Positions 35,970 through 45,556 are shown, counted from the first letter of the stretch. The stretch: 64,000 nucleotides of DNA from Arthrobacter_E sp044748305 (GCF_044748305.1 NZ_JBIVFT010000007.1:1-64000); one strand, 5' to 3'. Notes: generated by a model not told the origin, from the sequence alone. A program made the numbers and translations.

Positions 35970-38766
35970 GTGCTCCCCGCATGGGCGGGGATGAGCCCAA
36001 ACCGACAGATTAAATCTCAAGGTCCAGTAGGTGCTCCCCGCATGGGCGGGGATGAGCCACCATGATCCTGATCAACGACAACGTGGACGGCGTGCTCCCC
36101 GCATGGGCGGGGATGAGCCCTGATCAATCCAGGCCACGGCGACGGCCGCGACGTGCTCCCCGCATGGGCGGGGATGAGCCCCGTTCCATTAATAACAGTG
36201 CCTACATGCGAGAGTGCTCCCCGCATGGGCGGGGATGAGCCTGGTGCTCTTGACGCGCAGTCCACCGCGAAGCAGTGCTCCCCGCATGGGCGGGGATGAG
36301 CCCGACGGACTTNNNNNNNNNNNNNNNNNNNNNNNNNNNNNNNNNNNNNNNNNNNNNNNNNNNNNNNNNNNNNNNNNNNNNNNNNNNNNNNNNNNNNNNN
36401 NNNNNNNCCCAAAGGTGCTCCCCGCATGGGCGGGGATGAGCCCTTCTTGTTCTCAAATCGAGACGGAGGCCCGATGTGCTCCCCGCATGGGCGGGGATGA
36501 GCCTGGTGCTCTTGACGCGCAGTCCACCGCGAAGCAGTGCTCCCCGCATGGGCGGGGATGAGCCCGACGGACTTCGAATGGTGAAAGGCACCCAAAGGTG
36601 CTCCCCGCATGGGCGGGGATGAGCCCTTCTTGTTCTCAAATCGAGACGGAGGCCCGATGTGCTCCCCGCATGGGCGGGGATGAGCCCGCATACGCTGCCC
36701 CCACTCGGAGCTGTCGCGGAGTGCTCCCCGCATGGGCGGGGATGAGCCCAATGACTGAACAAGGAGACCTTGCGCGGGTCAGTGCTCCCCGCATGGGCGG
36801 GGATGAGCCCCTTGGCGGTGATGTCCGTCGTTGAGACCCCGGGTGCTCCCCGCATGGGCGGGGATGAGCCCGAGGAGAAAGACGCTCCACGCCCGTAATG
36901 AAGGTGCTCCCCGCATGGGCGGGGATGAGCCCTTCACCTACTGGAAGGTGAAGGAGCTGTACATGTGCTCCCCGCATGGGCGGGGATGAGCCCGAACCTG
37001 ATTCAGGAAAGCCGGGTTAGTGAATGTGCTCCCCGCATGGGCGGGGATGAGCCCACATCGGCATACGTGCCACTACGTAAGGAGATGTGCTCCCCGCATG
37101 GGCGGGGATGAGCCCGGAAATGTGGGAGTACCAGGGGATAGGGGCGCGTGCTCCCCGCATGGGCGGGGATGAGCCCGATGCCGTCAAGGTAGCGCCACAT
37201 CGGCGTACGTGCTCCCCGCATGGGCGGGGATGAGCCCGGGCTGGTGTCCAGCACGATCCGCTTGCCGGAGTGCTCCCCGCATGGGCGGGGATGAGCCCCT
37301 GTCCACAATCGCTCAGCGCTATTACGGGAAGTGCTCCCCGCATGGGCGGGGATGAGCCCGCAGTGCGGACAGGTTAAACGCATCTCCACCAGTGCTCCCC
37401 GCATGGGCGGGGATGAGCCCAGCGGCGCACCATCCGTCCTCGTCGCCTACGGGTGCTCCCCGCATGGGCGGGGATGAGCCCTGGTCCACGTCGCCCTGGG
37501 GCATAACCAGGGCGTGCTCCCCGCATGGGCGGGGATGAGCCCCCAGTAGTCAGCCATGACTCATACCTCCCCCGGTGCTCCCCGCATGGGCGGGGATGAG
37601 CCCGGATCTGAAGCCGTGAAAGACGTATCCGGGGCAGTGCTCCCCGCACAGGCGGGGATGAGCCCAATGACGGTATCGACGTCGTCGCGCAGGTTGGGTG
37701 CTCCCCGCACAGGCGGGGGTGAGCCCCGCCTGTGCCATGACGGCGAGGTCCCCCACCCGTGCTCCCCGCACAGGCGGGGATGAGCCCCTGTCCCAGATTT
37801 ACGCCCAGCTCAACAACCTGTGCTCCCCGCACAGGCGGGGATGAGCCCCTGGAAATCACCCCGACCGTCCAGACCAGCACGTGCTCCCCGCACAGGCGGG
37901 GATTAGCCCGTCGGCATCTTGGCCGGGTTGTACTCATCAGACGTGCTCCCCGCACAGGCGGGGATGAGCCCACTGGTTCTACCGGGGACGGCGTAAGTAA
38001 TGAGTGCTCCCCGCACAGGCGGGGATGAGCCCACGCCAAGGTCCACACCGCCGCGGGGCAGGTCGTGCTCCCCGCACAGGCGGGGATGAGCCCCTGGAGC
38101 TACCCGGCGCCTGGGTCACGCCCGGCGTGCTCCCCGCACAGGCGGGGATGAGCCCGGTGTGGGGTTCTTTCGTGGATACCGGGTGATGTGCTCCCCGCAC
38201 AGGCGGGGATGAGCCCTGGTTGAATGGCGAACTCGCCTTCTTGTCTGAGTGCTCCCCGCACAGGCGGGGATGAGCCCTTCCCACCAACATCAACACCGTG
38301 AACCCGGCGGTGCTCCCCGCACAGGCGGGGATGAGCCCACCGTCTGGATGGCACCCTGGGACTGTTCCAGGGTGCTCCCCGCACAGGCGGGGATGAGCCC
38401 GCGACGTACGCCTACAACACGGCCAAGGGCTAGTGCTCCCCGCACAGGCGGGGATGAGCCCTTCTCCGCGGGCAGCCTTCTGCTCCATCTGACGTGCTCC
38501 CCGCACAGGCGGGGATGAGCCCTCGCACTCGTCCGCTACCTACAGGCAGAAGCGGTGCTCCCCGCACAGGCGGGGATGAGCCCTTCACCATGGGTTACTG
38601 GTCTGCTCCGGCAGCGTGCTCCCCGCACAGGCGGGGATGAGCCCATGGGGCCGGGTCGTCCGCTAGGACCCGCTAAGTGCTCCCCGCACAGGCGGGGATG
38701 AGCCCAAGGTCGAGGTCTATGCCTACGCAGATTTCTGGTGCTCCCCGCACAGGCGGGGATGATCCC
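35970..38766 (+). CRISPR. Type I-E CRISPR array, at least 45 repeats
   Basis: 29-nt repeats with mostly 32-nt spacers (period 61, sometimes 62). The repeat has stem CCCCGC / GCGGGG and 3' handle ATGAGCCC. The first 26 visible repeats (35970-37603) have loop ATGG; the last 19 (from 37637) have loop ACAG. Variants: the final base is A at 36059 and T at 36242 and 36504, there is an internal GGGTG form at 37698 and a GATTAG form at 37881, and the terminal repeat ends GATGATCCC. A run of N interrupts it. A block of three spacers occurs twice around that gap. Confidence 0.98.
36313..36407. other. Assembly gap (95 N) inside the CRISPR array
   Basis: The gap begins after CCGACGGACTT and ends before CCCAAAG. 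These are the two ends of the spacer seen whole at 36566-36597, so the gap falls inside the first copy of a duplicated spacer. The true length is unknown: simple closure needs about 15 bases, or more if further copies of the block exist. Confidence 0.95.
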
Positions 38767-38789
38767 CTCGTGGCCGGCTGGTTGGAGAC

Positions 38790-38818
38790 TTGTTCCCAGC
38801 ATGGGCGGGACGAAGCTT
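38790..38818 (+). repeat. Degenerate terminal CRISPR repeat
   Basis: TTGTTCCCAGCATGGGCGGG and following bases align with the repeat but with a decayed 3' handle. The preceding spacer remnant is only 23 nt. Its loop is the ATGG form, although the 19 repeats before it have ACAG. Confidence 0.65.
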
Positions 38819-38890
38819 TGGAGGGTCTTCTAGGGGACGAGTCTCTCCACAGTCAGGGGGTGGCCATGGCAGTAGCGGCTTCGAGTTCGC

Positions 38891-39286
38891 CTAGTCCTCG
38901 AACCCCACCAGCCAGTGCGCGCCGAAGCGATCCACCACTTGGCCGTCCGTCGCACCCCAGGGGCGGACCTCCAGTGGCTCCACCACGCGGCCGCCCTCGG
39001 ACAGCTGCTCGAACCACGTGCGCAGCGTCTCAGCCGGGGCGGTACCCAGGAGCGAGAGCATGAGGCCGTCCGTGCTCAGCGGACGCTCATCGCCCGCAGC
39101 ATCCGCCCCTGCCAGTTCCACCGTGCCGATCAGCATGCCGTGCGCGATCGCATCGGCGGGGCCGTCGCTGCGCCCGAACTCCGCGAAGGTGTTCAGGCTC
39201 AGCTCGCCGCCGAACACGCTCTGATAGAACTCCAGAGCCTGTCGTGCCGTGCCGGGAAAGTGGATGTACACCAGGGGATGAGCCAT
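38891..39286 (-). CDS. VOC-superfamily protein, PhnB-like
   Basis: About 131 residues of the glyoxalase/bleomycin-resistance fold, PhnB type: PLVYIHFPGTARQALEFYQSVFGGELSLNTFAEFG at the start and RPWGATDGQVVDRFGAHWLVGF at the end. These proteins are usually of unknown substrate. ATG 39286 is chosen because the fold begins there; the frame extends to 39352. It has no functional link to the CRISPR array next door. Confidence 0.85.
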   Translation of the reverse strand: MAHPLVYIHFPGTARQALEFYQSVFGGELSLNTFAEFGRSDGPADAIAHGMLIGTVELAGADAAGDERPLSTDGLMLSLLGTAPAETLRTWFEQLSEGGRVVEPLEVRPWGATDGQVVDRFGAHWLVGFED

Positions 39287-39441
39287 GGGCCTAGTCAAGC
39301 AGGGATTGCGGGCTGTGGACAGAGTCTCCACAAAAGAGGATTTTCCAGGCATGCCACCCGCGTTTGGGGATAGACTGCCCTTATTCCTACAGTTCCTGGA
39401 TTAATTCCTGGCATCCATCTCACTCTCCACGAGGAAGCATC

Positions 39442-40368
39442 ATGAAGCTCACTGCCAAGTTGCTCGGAGGTCTCGCCACGGGGGCGCTGGCGCTCTCCGC
39501 CGTTGTCACCGCCGTGCCCGCGAATGCCGCGACCCAGTATCCGGCGCCCACCGCGACTCCCGCCGACTGCTACGGCGCTCTGCTGACCATGGAATCGAAC
39601 CGCAATCTCGGAGCTGTCTTCCTCAGTGACGGCAAGCTTCGCTGGGAACACAGCAACTGGTCGGCCCCGGTTCCCTTCGACGCCACTTATCTGACACAGC
39701 TCGGTGGCTACGGGGACGACACTTTCGGCAAGTTCAGCTACTTCGGGACCTCTTCGGATGGCACCGCGAAGTTTTATGACGAACGGCAGGATCTCCAGGC
39801 CGACGGCACTTGGAAGCACTCCATCGACGGTGCGGTGACCACCCTTGGCAGCGGTTGGTTCCAGAAGTCCATCACGACCGCGTACAGCGGGACTTCCACA
39901 GTACGCGGCCAGCAGTTCGTCTTCCGTCTGACCTCAGGCGGAGAGCTCTACCGCTACACCATCGACACCGGTGCCCGGACCGTCACGGGCACGGTCAAGG
40001 TGTTCGGAGGAGGTGCCTCCATCACCTCGATCGGCTCCGCCCCCGCCGTCGCCGTCAACGGCAAGCCCGTGGCGGTCCTCATGGCAACCCTCTCCACCGG
40101 AGAACTGCGTCAGTACCTGATCCCGGATGCCACGCCCACCCAGTGGAGCTCCAAGACCATCCGACCTGCCGCTCCGAACGGCTGGCAGAACTTCACCGCG
40201 ATCTCGGCCCGGAACTGCACCAAGGGCCAGATCGTCATCGGATACATCAAACAGCACTTGGTGGCTTCCTATTACGATCCCACCGGACTGACTGCCAATG
40301 ACACGGACATCCGTGGCGGTGCGTCATCGCTTCCAGCGCTCCCCGACACCACGCGAGTGTTCGACTGA
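39442..40368 (+). CDS. Secreted protein of unknown function
   Basis: About 308 residues with a Sec signal peptide (LLGGLATGALALSAVVTAVP, then ANA cleavage site). The mature part has repeated blades of the type GKLRWEHSNWS, GTAKFYDERQDLQADGTW, GGELYRYTIDTGARTVTG and STGELRQYLIPDATPTQWSS. This suggests a beta-propeller or tachylectin-like lectin fold. Two Cys (near DCYGALL and RNCTKG) could pair. GAGGAAG precedes ATG 39442. No enzyme motif is visible. Confidence 0.8.
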   Translation: MKLTAKLLGGLATGALALSAVVTAVPANAATQYPAPTATPADCYGALLTMESNRNLGAVFLSDGKLRWEHSNWSAPVPFDATYLTQLGGYGDDTFGKFSYFGTSSDGTAKFYDERQDLQADGTWKHSIDGAVTTLGSGWFQKSITTAYSGTSTVRGQQFVFRLTSGGELYRYTIDTGARTVTGTVKVFGGGASITSIGSAPAVAVNGKPVAVLMATLSTGELRQYLIPDATPTQWSSKTIRPAAPNGWQNFTAISARNCTKGQIVIGYIKQHLVASYYDPTGLTANDTDIRGGASSLPALPDTTRVFD

Positions 40369-40398
40369 CCGTCCACGACGCAGCTGACTGCGCAAAAG

Positions 40399-40441
40399 GG
40401 CCGACGACGGCGGAAGTCTCCTTCCGCCGTCGTCGGCCTTT
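40399..40441. terminator. Strong bidirectional hairpin terminator
   Basis: 18-bp perfect stem (GGCCGACGACGGCGGAAG at 40399-40416, complement at 40421-40438), 4-nt loop, TTT after and AAAA before. It lies between the secreted-protein gene and the convergent ggt, so it can serve both. Confidence 0.85.
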
Positions 40442-40455
40442 GTGTTGTGCGCGCC

Positions 40456-42285
40456 TCAGCGCCTTCCGGACACCACCATCGCGGAACCGCCGCCGCGCCG
40501 CACCCGCTCAGCAGCCGCCACCGTACTGCCGTCCGGACGGAACTCGATGGCCGTCGCCGCGCCGATCTCGGAGGCCGAGGTGAAGGAATCGCCGGACGCC
40601 ACGAGCTGATGCCCCAATGCGTTCAACCCTGCACCGTACTTGTCGATGAAGGCCGGTTCCGCCGTCACTGTCGCCCCATTACGCGGCGACACCCGCGGTG
40701 CCGCGATCGCCTGGGATACGTTCATGCCGAGATCCACGCGGTTCAGGATCGTCTGCAGCACCGTGGTGATGATGGTCGAACCACCCGGCGATCCCAAGGC
40801 CAGGAACGGTTTGCCGTTCTGCAGGATGATCGTCGGCGACATCGAAGAGCGCGGCCGCTTGCCCGGTTCGATCCGGTTCGGATCGTCCGCGCTCCACACC
40901 GTGGAGAAGTCGGTCAGCTCGTTGTTCAGCAGGAAACCGCGACCGGGGACCACCATGCCGGAGCCACCGGTCTGCTCGATGGTCAGGGTGTACTCCGCGA
41001 CATTCCCCCAGCGGTCGGACACCGTCAGATTCGTCGTGGAGATGTTCTCCGTATCCCGTTCCTCGGCCGGCTTGGCGGTGGATGCCGGGCAGACGCCGTC
41101 GTAGGAGCTCACATCACCCGGCGCGAGCGGCTTCGGCAGCGCCTTCGCCGGATCGATCAAGCACGCACGCTCCTTGCCGAACAGCGGATCGGTCAGAGCC
41201 GCCGTCGGAACCTTCACGAAGGCCGGATCACCGACGTACTTCCCCCGGTCCGCGAAGGCCAGGGAGCTCGCCTCGATGTAGTGGTGCAAAGCCTGGGTGC
41301 TGCTCATCCCGGACAACTGGTAGTTCTGCAGGATGTTGAGCGCCTCGCCCACGGTGGTGCCGCCGCTGCTGGACGGCGCCATGCCGTAGACGTCCAGGCC
41401 GCGGTAGTTCACGTGCGTGGTGCCCTGATCCGCCACCGCGTACTTCGCCAGATCCGCCGTCGTCATCGAGCCGACAGGCACGGGGAGTTTCGTGCCGGCC
41501 GTCTTCGGCGGCGCCTGCACGGTGTGCGCGATCTCGGCCGCCAGCGGCCCGCCATAGAACGCCTTGGTGCCCTTCTTCGCGAGCAGCCGGTACGTCGCCG
41601 CAAGGTCGTGATTCCGGAACACGCTGCCCACCGCGGGAGCGTCTCCGCCGGGCAGATACAGCTTGCTGGTTGACGTGAAGGCCGCGAAACGGTCCTTGTT
41701 GTCCAGGGTCTGCTGCCGGAAGGTGTCATCCACCACGAAGCCGCGGTCCGCCACCTTGATGGCAGGCTTCAGAGCCTCGCCCAGGCTGAGCTTCCCCCAG
41801 CGCTGCAGGGCGCGCTCCCAGGTGGCGGGTGTTCCGGGCACTCCGACCGCGACGCCACTCGTCACGAGTTCCGGCGTGAACGGATACGGCTTGCCGGTCG
41901 CCGGGTCGATGAACGCGTCGTGGCTGATGCCGGCAGGAGCCGTCTCACGGCCGTCGATCGAGCTGACTTTGCGTGACTTGGCGTCGTAGTAGACGAAGTA
42001 GCCTCCGCCACCGATCCCCGCACTGTACGGTTCGGTCACGCCGAGAGTCGCAGCTGCCGCGACGGCGGCATCGGCCGCCGTGCCGCCCTTGCGCAGAACC
42101 TCGATGGCCGCCGCCGAAGCCTCCGGATCGACCGTGCTCACCGCGCCGCCGTACCCCACCGCCGTCGGCGTCTTCTCGGTGTGCCGTGGATCCGCCTGGG
42201 CTGCAGGGACGACGGCGGTCCCTGCCGTGAGTGCCAAGGCCAGGGCCGTGAGACCTGCGCCGGTGCGTCTGGGTAACCGTTTCAC
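40456..42285 (-). CDS. ggt: Gamma-glutamyltransferase, secreted
   Basis: Cleaves glutathione-type gamma-glutamyl bonds outside the cell. The 609-residue precursor has a signal peptide (GLTALALALTAGTAVVPAAQA). The Ntn-hydrolase features are ISTTNLTVSDRWGNVAEYT, where Thr417 should be the nucleophile freed by autocleavage, the oxyanion GGSGMVVPGRGFLLNNEL, and RPRSSMSPTIIL. The organism probably lacks glutathione, so nutrient scavenging is likely. It ends next to the terminator at 40399. ATG 42285. Confidence 0.95.
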   Translation of the reverse strand: MKRLPRRTGAGLTALALALTAGTAVVPAAQADPRHTEKTPTAVGYGGAVSTVDPEASAAAIEVLRKGGTAADAAVAAAATLGVTEPYSAGIGGGGYFVYYDAKSRKVSSIDGRETAPAGISHDAFIDPATGKPYPFTPELVTSGVAVGVPGTPATWERALQRWGKLSLGEALKPAIKVADRGFVVDDTFRQQTLDNKDRFAAFTSTSKLYLPGGDAPAVGSVFRNHDLAATYRLLAKKGTKAFYGGPLAAEIAHTVQAPPKTAGTKLPVPVGSMTTADLAKYAVADQGTTHVNYRGLDVYGMAPSSSGGTTVGEALNILQNYQLSGMSSTQALHHYIEASSLAFADRGKYVGDPAFVKVPTAALTDPLFGKERACLIDPAKALPKPLAPGDVSSYDGVCPASTAKPAEERDTENISTTNLTVSDRWGNVAEYTLTIEQTGGSGMVVPGRGFLLNNELTDFSTVWSADDPNRIEPGKRPRSSMSPTIILQNGKPFLALGSPGGSTIITTVLQTILNRVDLGMNVSQAIAAPRVSPRNGATVTAEPAFIDKYGAGLNALGHQLVASGDSFTSASEIGAATAIEFRPDGSTVAAAERVRRGGGSAMVVSGRR

Positions 42286-42383
42286 GTGATTCTCCTCTTT
42301 GAGTCATGCTTCTTGACGGTTCTGTCACGCTACTGCCGTGCGAGGAGTGGGGCAATGAACGGAGGTGTACGTGACGGCAGTGC

Positions 42384-42449
42384 TTTCTGCGCTCTACTTG
42401 GCACCTTGCTCCCCAATTGGGGCGCGAGACGTCAAGTAGAGCGCAGAAA
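42384..42449. repeat. Long palindrome, family B copy 1
   Basis: 17-bp perfect outer arms (TTTCTGCGCTCTACTTG at 42384-42400, complement at 42433-42449) and a perfect 12-bp centre CCCCAATTGGGG; the part between is only partly complementary. It lies between the end of the LacI gene and the ggt start. It shares the GCGCAGAAATG end and the centre with the palindrome at 46890. Confidence 0.88.
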
Positions 42450-42468
42450 TGAGGGGGTGTTCGCCGGT

Positions 42469-43452
42469 TCACGCAGAAGGCGTGCCGGTGGTGTCTCCAG
42501 GGACCAGGATGCTGGCGAGAGTGGTCGTGCGGATCTGCGGTGCCGTGCCCGTGAGCATTCCCAGCAGCAGCTCGGCTGCTGCGGCGCCTGTGGCTGCGAA
42601 CGGCTGCCGTACGGAGGTGAGGCCGAGCGTCGTGGCGAGCTCTCCGCCGTCGAAGCCTGCAACCGACACCTCGCCAGGCACACTCAGGCCGGAATCGGCC
42701 AGCAGCCGTGAGATCCGTGCCGCGAGGCTGTCATGGTTGGCGACGATCGCAGTGGCGCCGAAGCCGCGGAAGGCGTCGAGGAACCGCTCGTCAAAGAGAA
42801 GAGGCGACACGGTGCCCTGTCCGGCCTTCACCACCTTCTCGATGCCGGCGAGCCGGTGGAGGCCGGAGGAGCTGTGGTCGAACCAGGCGGGGCCTTCGTA
42901 GGCGAAGACGATGCGGCGGTGGCCCAGTTCGACGAGGTGTTCCGCGATCAGGATGCCGCCGTGCACGTCGTCGGTCAGGACGGTGGGCAGGCGGTCGCTC
43001 TCAGCGTCCACGAGCACGGTCGGAATGCCGCTGCGCTCGATGGCGGCCTCGGCGGCTGCTGTGAGCTGTCTGCCCATGACGATCACGCCATCCAGGTCAC
43101 CCCGCACGGGGATCGCATCGAGCAATGGGACTTCGGACTGTTCATTCGGGGGGAGGTTGTGCACCACCACTTCGACGCCGGCCGCCGTGCAGCGGTCCAG
43201 GATGCCGTCCAGGCGCTGGTAGTAGCTGGGCCAGGTTGAGAACGGAGCGAGGGCGGCCACGCTGCGCAGTCCGCGGCGGGGGCCGGCGCCCGCCGATCGG
43301 TAGCCTTCCGCCTCCGCCGCCTCGGCGACGCGCTTCCGGGTCGCTGCGCTGACGCGCTGCGGGTGGTTGATCGCGAGGGAGACGGTCGAGATGCTCACGC
43401 CTGCTCGTGCGGCGACGTTGTAGATCGTCGGCTTGGCTTGTGGCGGCTGCAT
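42469..43452 (-). CDS. LacI-family transcriptional regulator
   Basis: 327 residues with the LacI helix-turn-helix and hinge at the N-terminus (TIYNVAARAGVSISTVSLAINH, then VSAATRKRVAEAAEAEGY) and a periplasmic-binding-like sensor domain (LDGVIVMGRQL, GHRRIVFAYEG, VAGFDGGELATTLGLTSVRQPF). It diverges from the esterase/MFS operon at 43593, with a good palindromic operator in the gap, and probably represses that operon. ggt lies downstream on the same strand, but the palindrome at 42384 separates them. Confidence 0.92.
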   Translation of the reverse strand: MQPPQAKPTIYNVAARAGVSISTVSLAINHPQRVSAATRKRVAEAAEAEGYRSAGAGPRRGLRSVAALAPFSTWPSYYQRLDGILDRCTAAGVEVVVHNLPPNEQSEVPLLDAIPVRGDLDGVIVMGRQLTAAAEAAIERSGIPTVLVDAESDRLPTVLTDDVHGGILIAEHLVELGHRRIVFAYEGPAWFDHSSSGLHRLAGIEKVVKAGQGTVSPLLFDERFLDAFRGFGATAIVANHDSLAARISRLLADSGLSVPGEVSVAGFDGGELATTLGLTSVRQPFAATGAAAAELLLGMLTGTAPQIRTTTLASILVPGDTTGTPSA

Positions 43453-43531
43453 GGCAGAAGTCTATCCACCGTCATTCTCGAAGCCTTGCCGAGGCGGATG
43501 GAGAGGGGTAGCCTCACCTAAAAGAACTTCT

Positions 43532-43547
43532 ATCGAAGTGTTTCGAT
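43532..43547. promoter_or_regulatory. LacI-type operator candidate
   Basis: ATCGAAGTGTTTCGAT is a palindrome with 6-bp arms and a 4-bp centre, in the 140-bp gap between the LacI gene and the esterase operon. It sits where it could block both promoters. Confidence 0.55.
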
Positions 43548-43592
43548 TAGCGGAACAGCTCGATATGGACCTCATCGTGGAGGAAGCTTCTG

Positions 43593-44561
43593 ATGGAACA
43601 AGACGAAGGCCAGAACGAGTGGCTGGAGCTGCTGCAGAGACTGAACCAGCAATGGCCGCTCTCGCCGGACATGCCGATCGCGGAGGAGCGCCGAGTCCGG
43701 CGTCGCATCGCCGACACGCTCGCTGCCGCGACCGCAGACCCCGTCGACGACGGCGCGCGGATCCACGAGTTCGCGGTCGAGGCGGGCGGCTGGGGCGGAT
43801 TCGTCCGGATCTACGAGCCATGGCGAATCGGCGACAACGCGCCGACCCAGCTCTTCCTGCACGGGGGAGGTTTTGTTCACGGCAGCACACGGGAACTCGT
43901 GAATGACAGCTTGTTGGCCGCCCGCGCCGTCGCGACCGGCATACGGATCGTCTCTTTCGAATACCCGCTTGCTCCTGAGCACCCGTTCCCTGCCGCCCGC
44001 GATGCGACGGTCGCCTTGCTCGCAGAGCTCGTCGAACGCGCACCGCAGCTCGGGATCGACGTCGGCCGGCTCGGGCTCGGCGGCAACTCGGCAGGAGCAT
44101 CGGTCGCCGCGAGTGCGGCTCTCCGGTTGGCGGCGGAGGATCGGCAAACGATTCATCACCTCCTCCTCGAGGTGCCCGCGGTGTCACTCGCGAAGCTCGA
44201 CGCGTTCTTCCGTGAACACCCGGAATACGCCCAGGAGTACGCCGCGATCCTGGCGCATTACCGGCCCGCGCTCGACGGCTCCGCGTTCGTCGCCGATGCC
44301 GCGGAGCTGCGCGGGTTCCCATCCACACTCCTCATGCTCGCCGAGGCGGATCCCGTGACCGAAGGAGGCCTGCTGCTCGCGGACCGTCTGCGCGCCGTCG
44401 ATGTTCCCGTGAGGGCGCACGTGGTGCCGGGCACCTCGCACGCGACGCCTGGGATCACCCGGATTTCGACGCAGGCCATGCAATGGCGGGCGATCGTCGA
44501 CGGAGAGCTTCGAACCGCGTACCGCACCCAGGAGCCGGAGGAGGAGACAAATGCCCGTTGA
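43593..44561 (+). CDS. Alpha/beta-hydrolase esterase, HSL family (1)
   Basis: 322 residues with the hormone-sensitive-lipase layout: oxyanion motif HGGG at 90-93 (FLHGGGFVHGS), nucleophile Ser166 in GGNSAGAS, acid in LAEADPVTEGG and His in GTSHATPGI. GGAGGAAG lies before ATG 43593. It is first gene of an operon with a second esterase (11-bp overlap) and an MFS transporter. It probably hydrolyses an acylated or esterified carbon source that the transporter brings in; substrate unknown. Confidence 0.9.
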   Translation: MEQDEGQNEWLELLQRLNQQWPLSPDMPIAEERRVRRRIADTLAAATADPVDDGARIHEFAVEAGGWGGFVRIYEPWRIGDNAPTQLFLHGGGFVHGSTRELVNDSLLAARAVATGIRIVSFEYPLAPEHPFPAARDATVALLAELVERAPQLGIDVGRLGLGGNSAGASVAASAALRLAAEDRQTIHHLLLEVPAVSLAKLDAFFREHPEYAQEYAAILAHYRPALDGSAFVADAAELRGFPSTLLMLAEADPVTEGGLLLADRLRAVDVPVRAHVVPGTSHATPGITRISTQAMQWRAIVDGELRTAYRTQEPEEETNAR

Positions 44562-45534
44562 TCCCGAGATCCTGCGCATCTACGAGGCGATGAAGGAAGG
44601 CGGCCCGTCGCCGTTCCGCAGGCGGAGCATCGAGCAGATCCGGAGTGACGCCGTCGACGCCGTCGCCCGTGTCTGGTCCGAGGTCGGGCTGCCGATTCCC
44701 GAGGTGACGCTCACCCGTCAGACCGTGCCGGTCGACGGATGGCCGGACGTGGACATCCGCATTCACCGTCCGCCGGGTGTCGACCGGGCGCTGCCGGCCG
44801 TCATCAGTTTCTTCGGCGGTGCCTTCCGTCAAGGATCCAATGACTTCGCGGTCAATCGCTGGATGTACGCGCAGCGGGCCATCGACGCCGAGGTGGTCGT
44901 CGTCGCGGTCGACTATGCGCAGGCGCCCGAACACCGCTTTCCGACGCCGATCGAGCAAGGGCTCGCGGTTCTCGACCGGATCGTCGAGGAGGGCGGACAA
45001 CTCGGCATCGACACCCGGCGTCTGGCTGTTTCCGGACAATCGTCAGGAGGCACGATCGCGGCATGCATCGCGCAGGCCAACCTCGACCGGCGTCGTCATC
45101 CGCTGCGTCTCCAATTGCTCGAGGTGTCGCTTCTGGATCTGACCGGGAAGCACGCTGTGCTCGGTGCGGTGAAGCCGCTCGGCGTACCCCGCTGGTTCAT
45201 GCGCCGCGATGTCCGCAAGACCGTGCGCAACTATCTCGGGAACACCGTGAAACCTACTGCCCCGGAGGTCTCCCCGCTGCTTCGGGAAAACCTGGAGGGA
45301 TTGCCGCCGGCGGTGATCCTCGCTGCCGAGTTCGATGCGCTGCGCGGCGACGCGGCCGCCTATCACGCCAGACTGCGGGAGGCCGGCGTGATGTCGAGCG
45401 CCACCATCGCGCTCGGGCAGACCCATGACTCCGCGGGTTTCGTCGGAGTCCTCGAAGCGGCGCGGATCTGGCATCGCACAGCGGTCGGCGCACTGCGTAC
45501 GCTTCACGACCCGGTTTCCGCAGACGCGGAATAG
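44551..45534 (+). CDS. Alpha/beta-hydrolase esterase, HSL family (2), altered oxyanion motif
   Basis: 327 residues, related to the preceding esterase. The nucleophile motif GQSSG is present (Ser164), as are EFDALRGDA for the acid and GQTHDSAGF for the His. The conserved HGGG is replaced by FGGA (residues 88-91, SFFGGAFRQGS), so the usual His is Phe. Function may be shifted or reduced. Its start overlaps the first esterase gene by 11 bp, and the transporter gene follows after 22 bp. Confidence 0.88.
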   Translation: MPVDPEILRIYEAMKEGGPSPFRRRSIEQIRSDAVDAVARVWSEVGLPIPEVTLTRQTVPVDGWPDVDIRIHRPPGVDRALPAVISFFGGAFRQGSNDFAVNRWMYAQRAIDAEVVVVAVDYAQAPEHRFPTPIEQGLAVLDRIVEEGGQLGIDTRRLAVSGQSSGGTIAACIAQANLDRRRHPLRLQLLEVSLLDLTGKHAVLGAVKPLGVPRWFMRRDVRKTVRNYLGNTVKPTAPEVSPLLRENLEGLPPAVILAAEFDALRGDAAAYHARLREAGVMSSATIALGQTHDSAGFVGVLEAARIWHRTAVGALRTLHDPVSADAE

Positions 45535-45556
45535 GCACTCTGAAAGAAGGACGACG

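Noticed and set aside
36017..38802. Long reading frames on both strands across the CRISPR array encoding repeated AHPRPCGEH-like or APRMGGDEP-like peptides
   Set aside because: They are translations of the repeats themselves; the 61-base period produces open frames in several phases.
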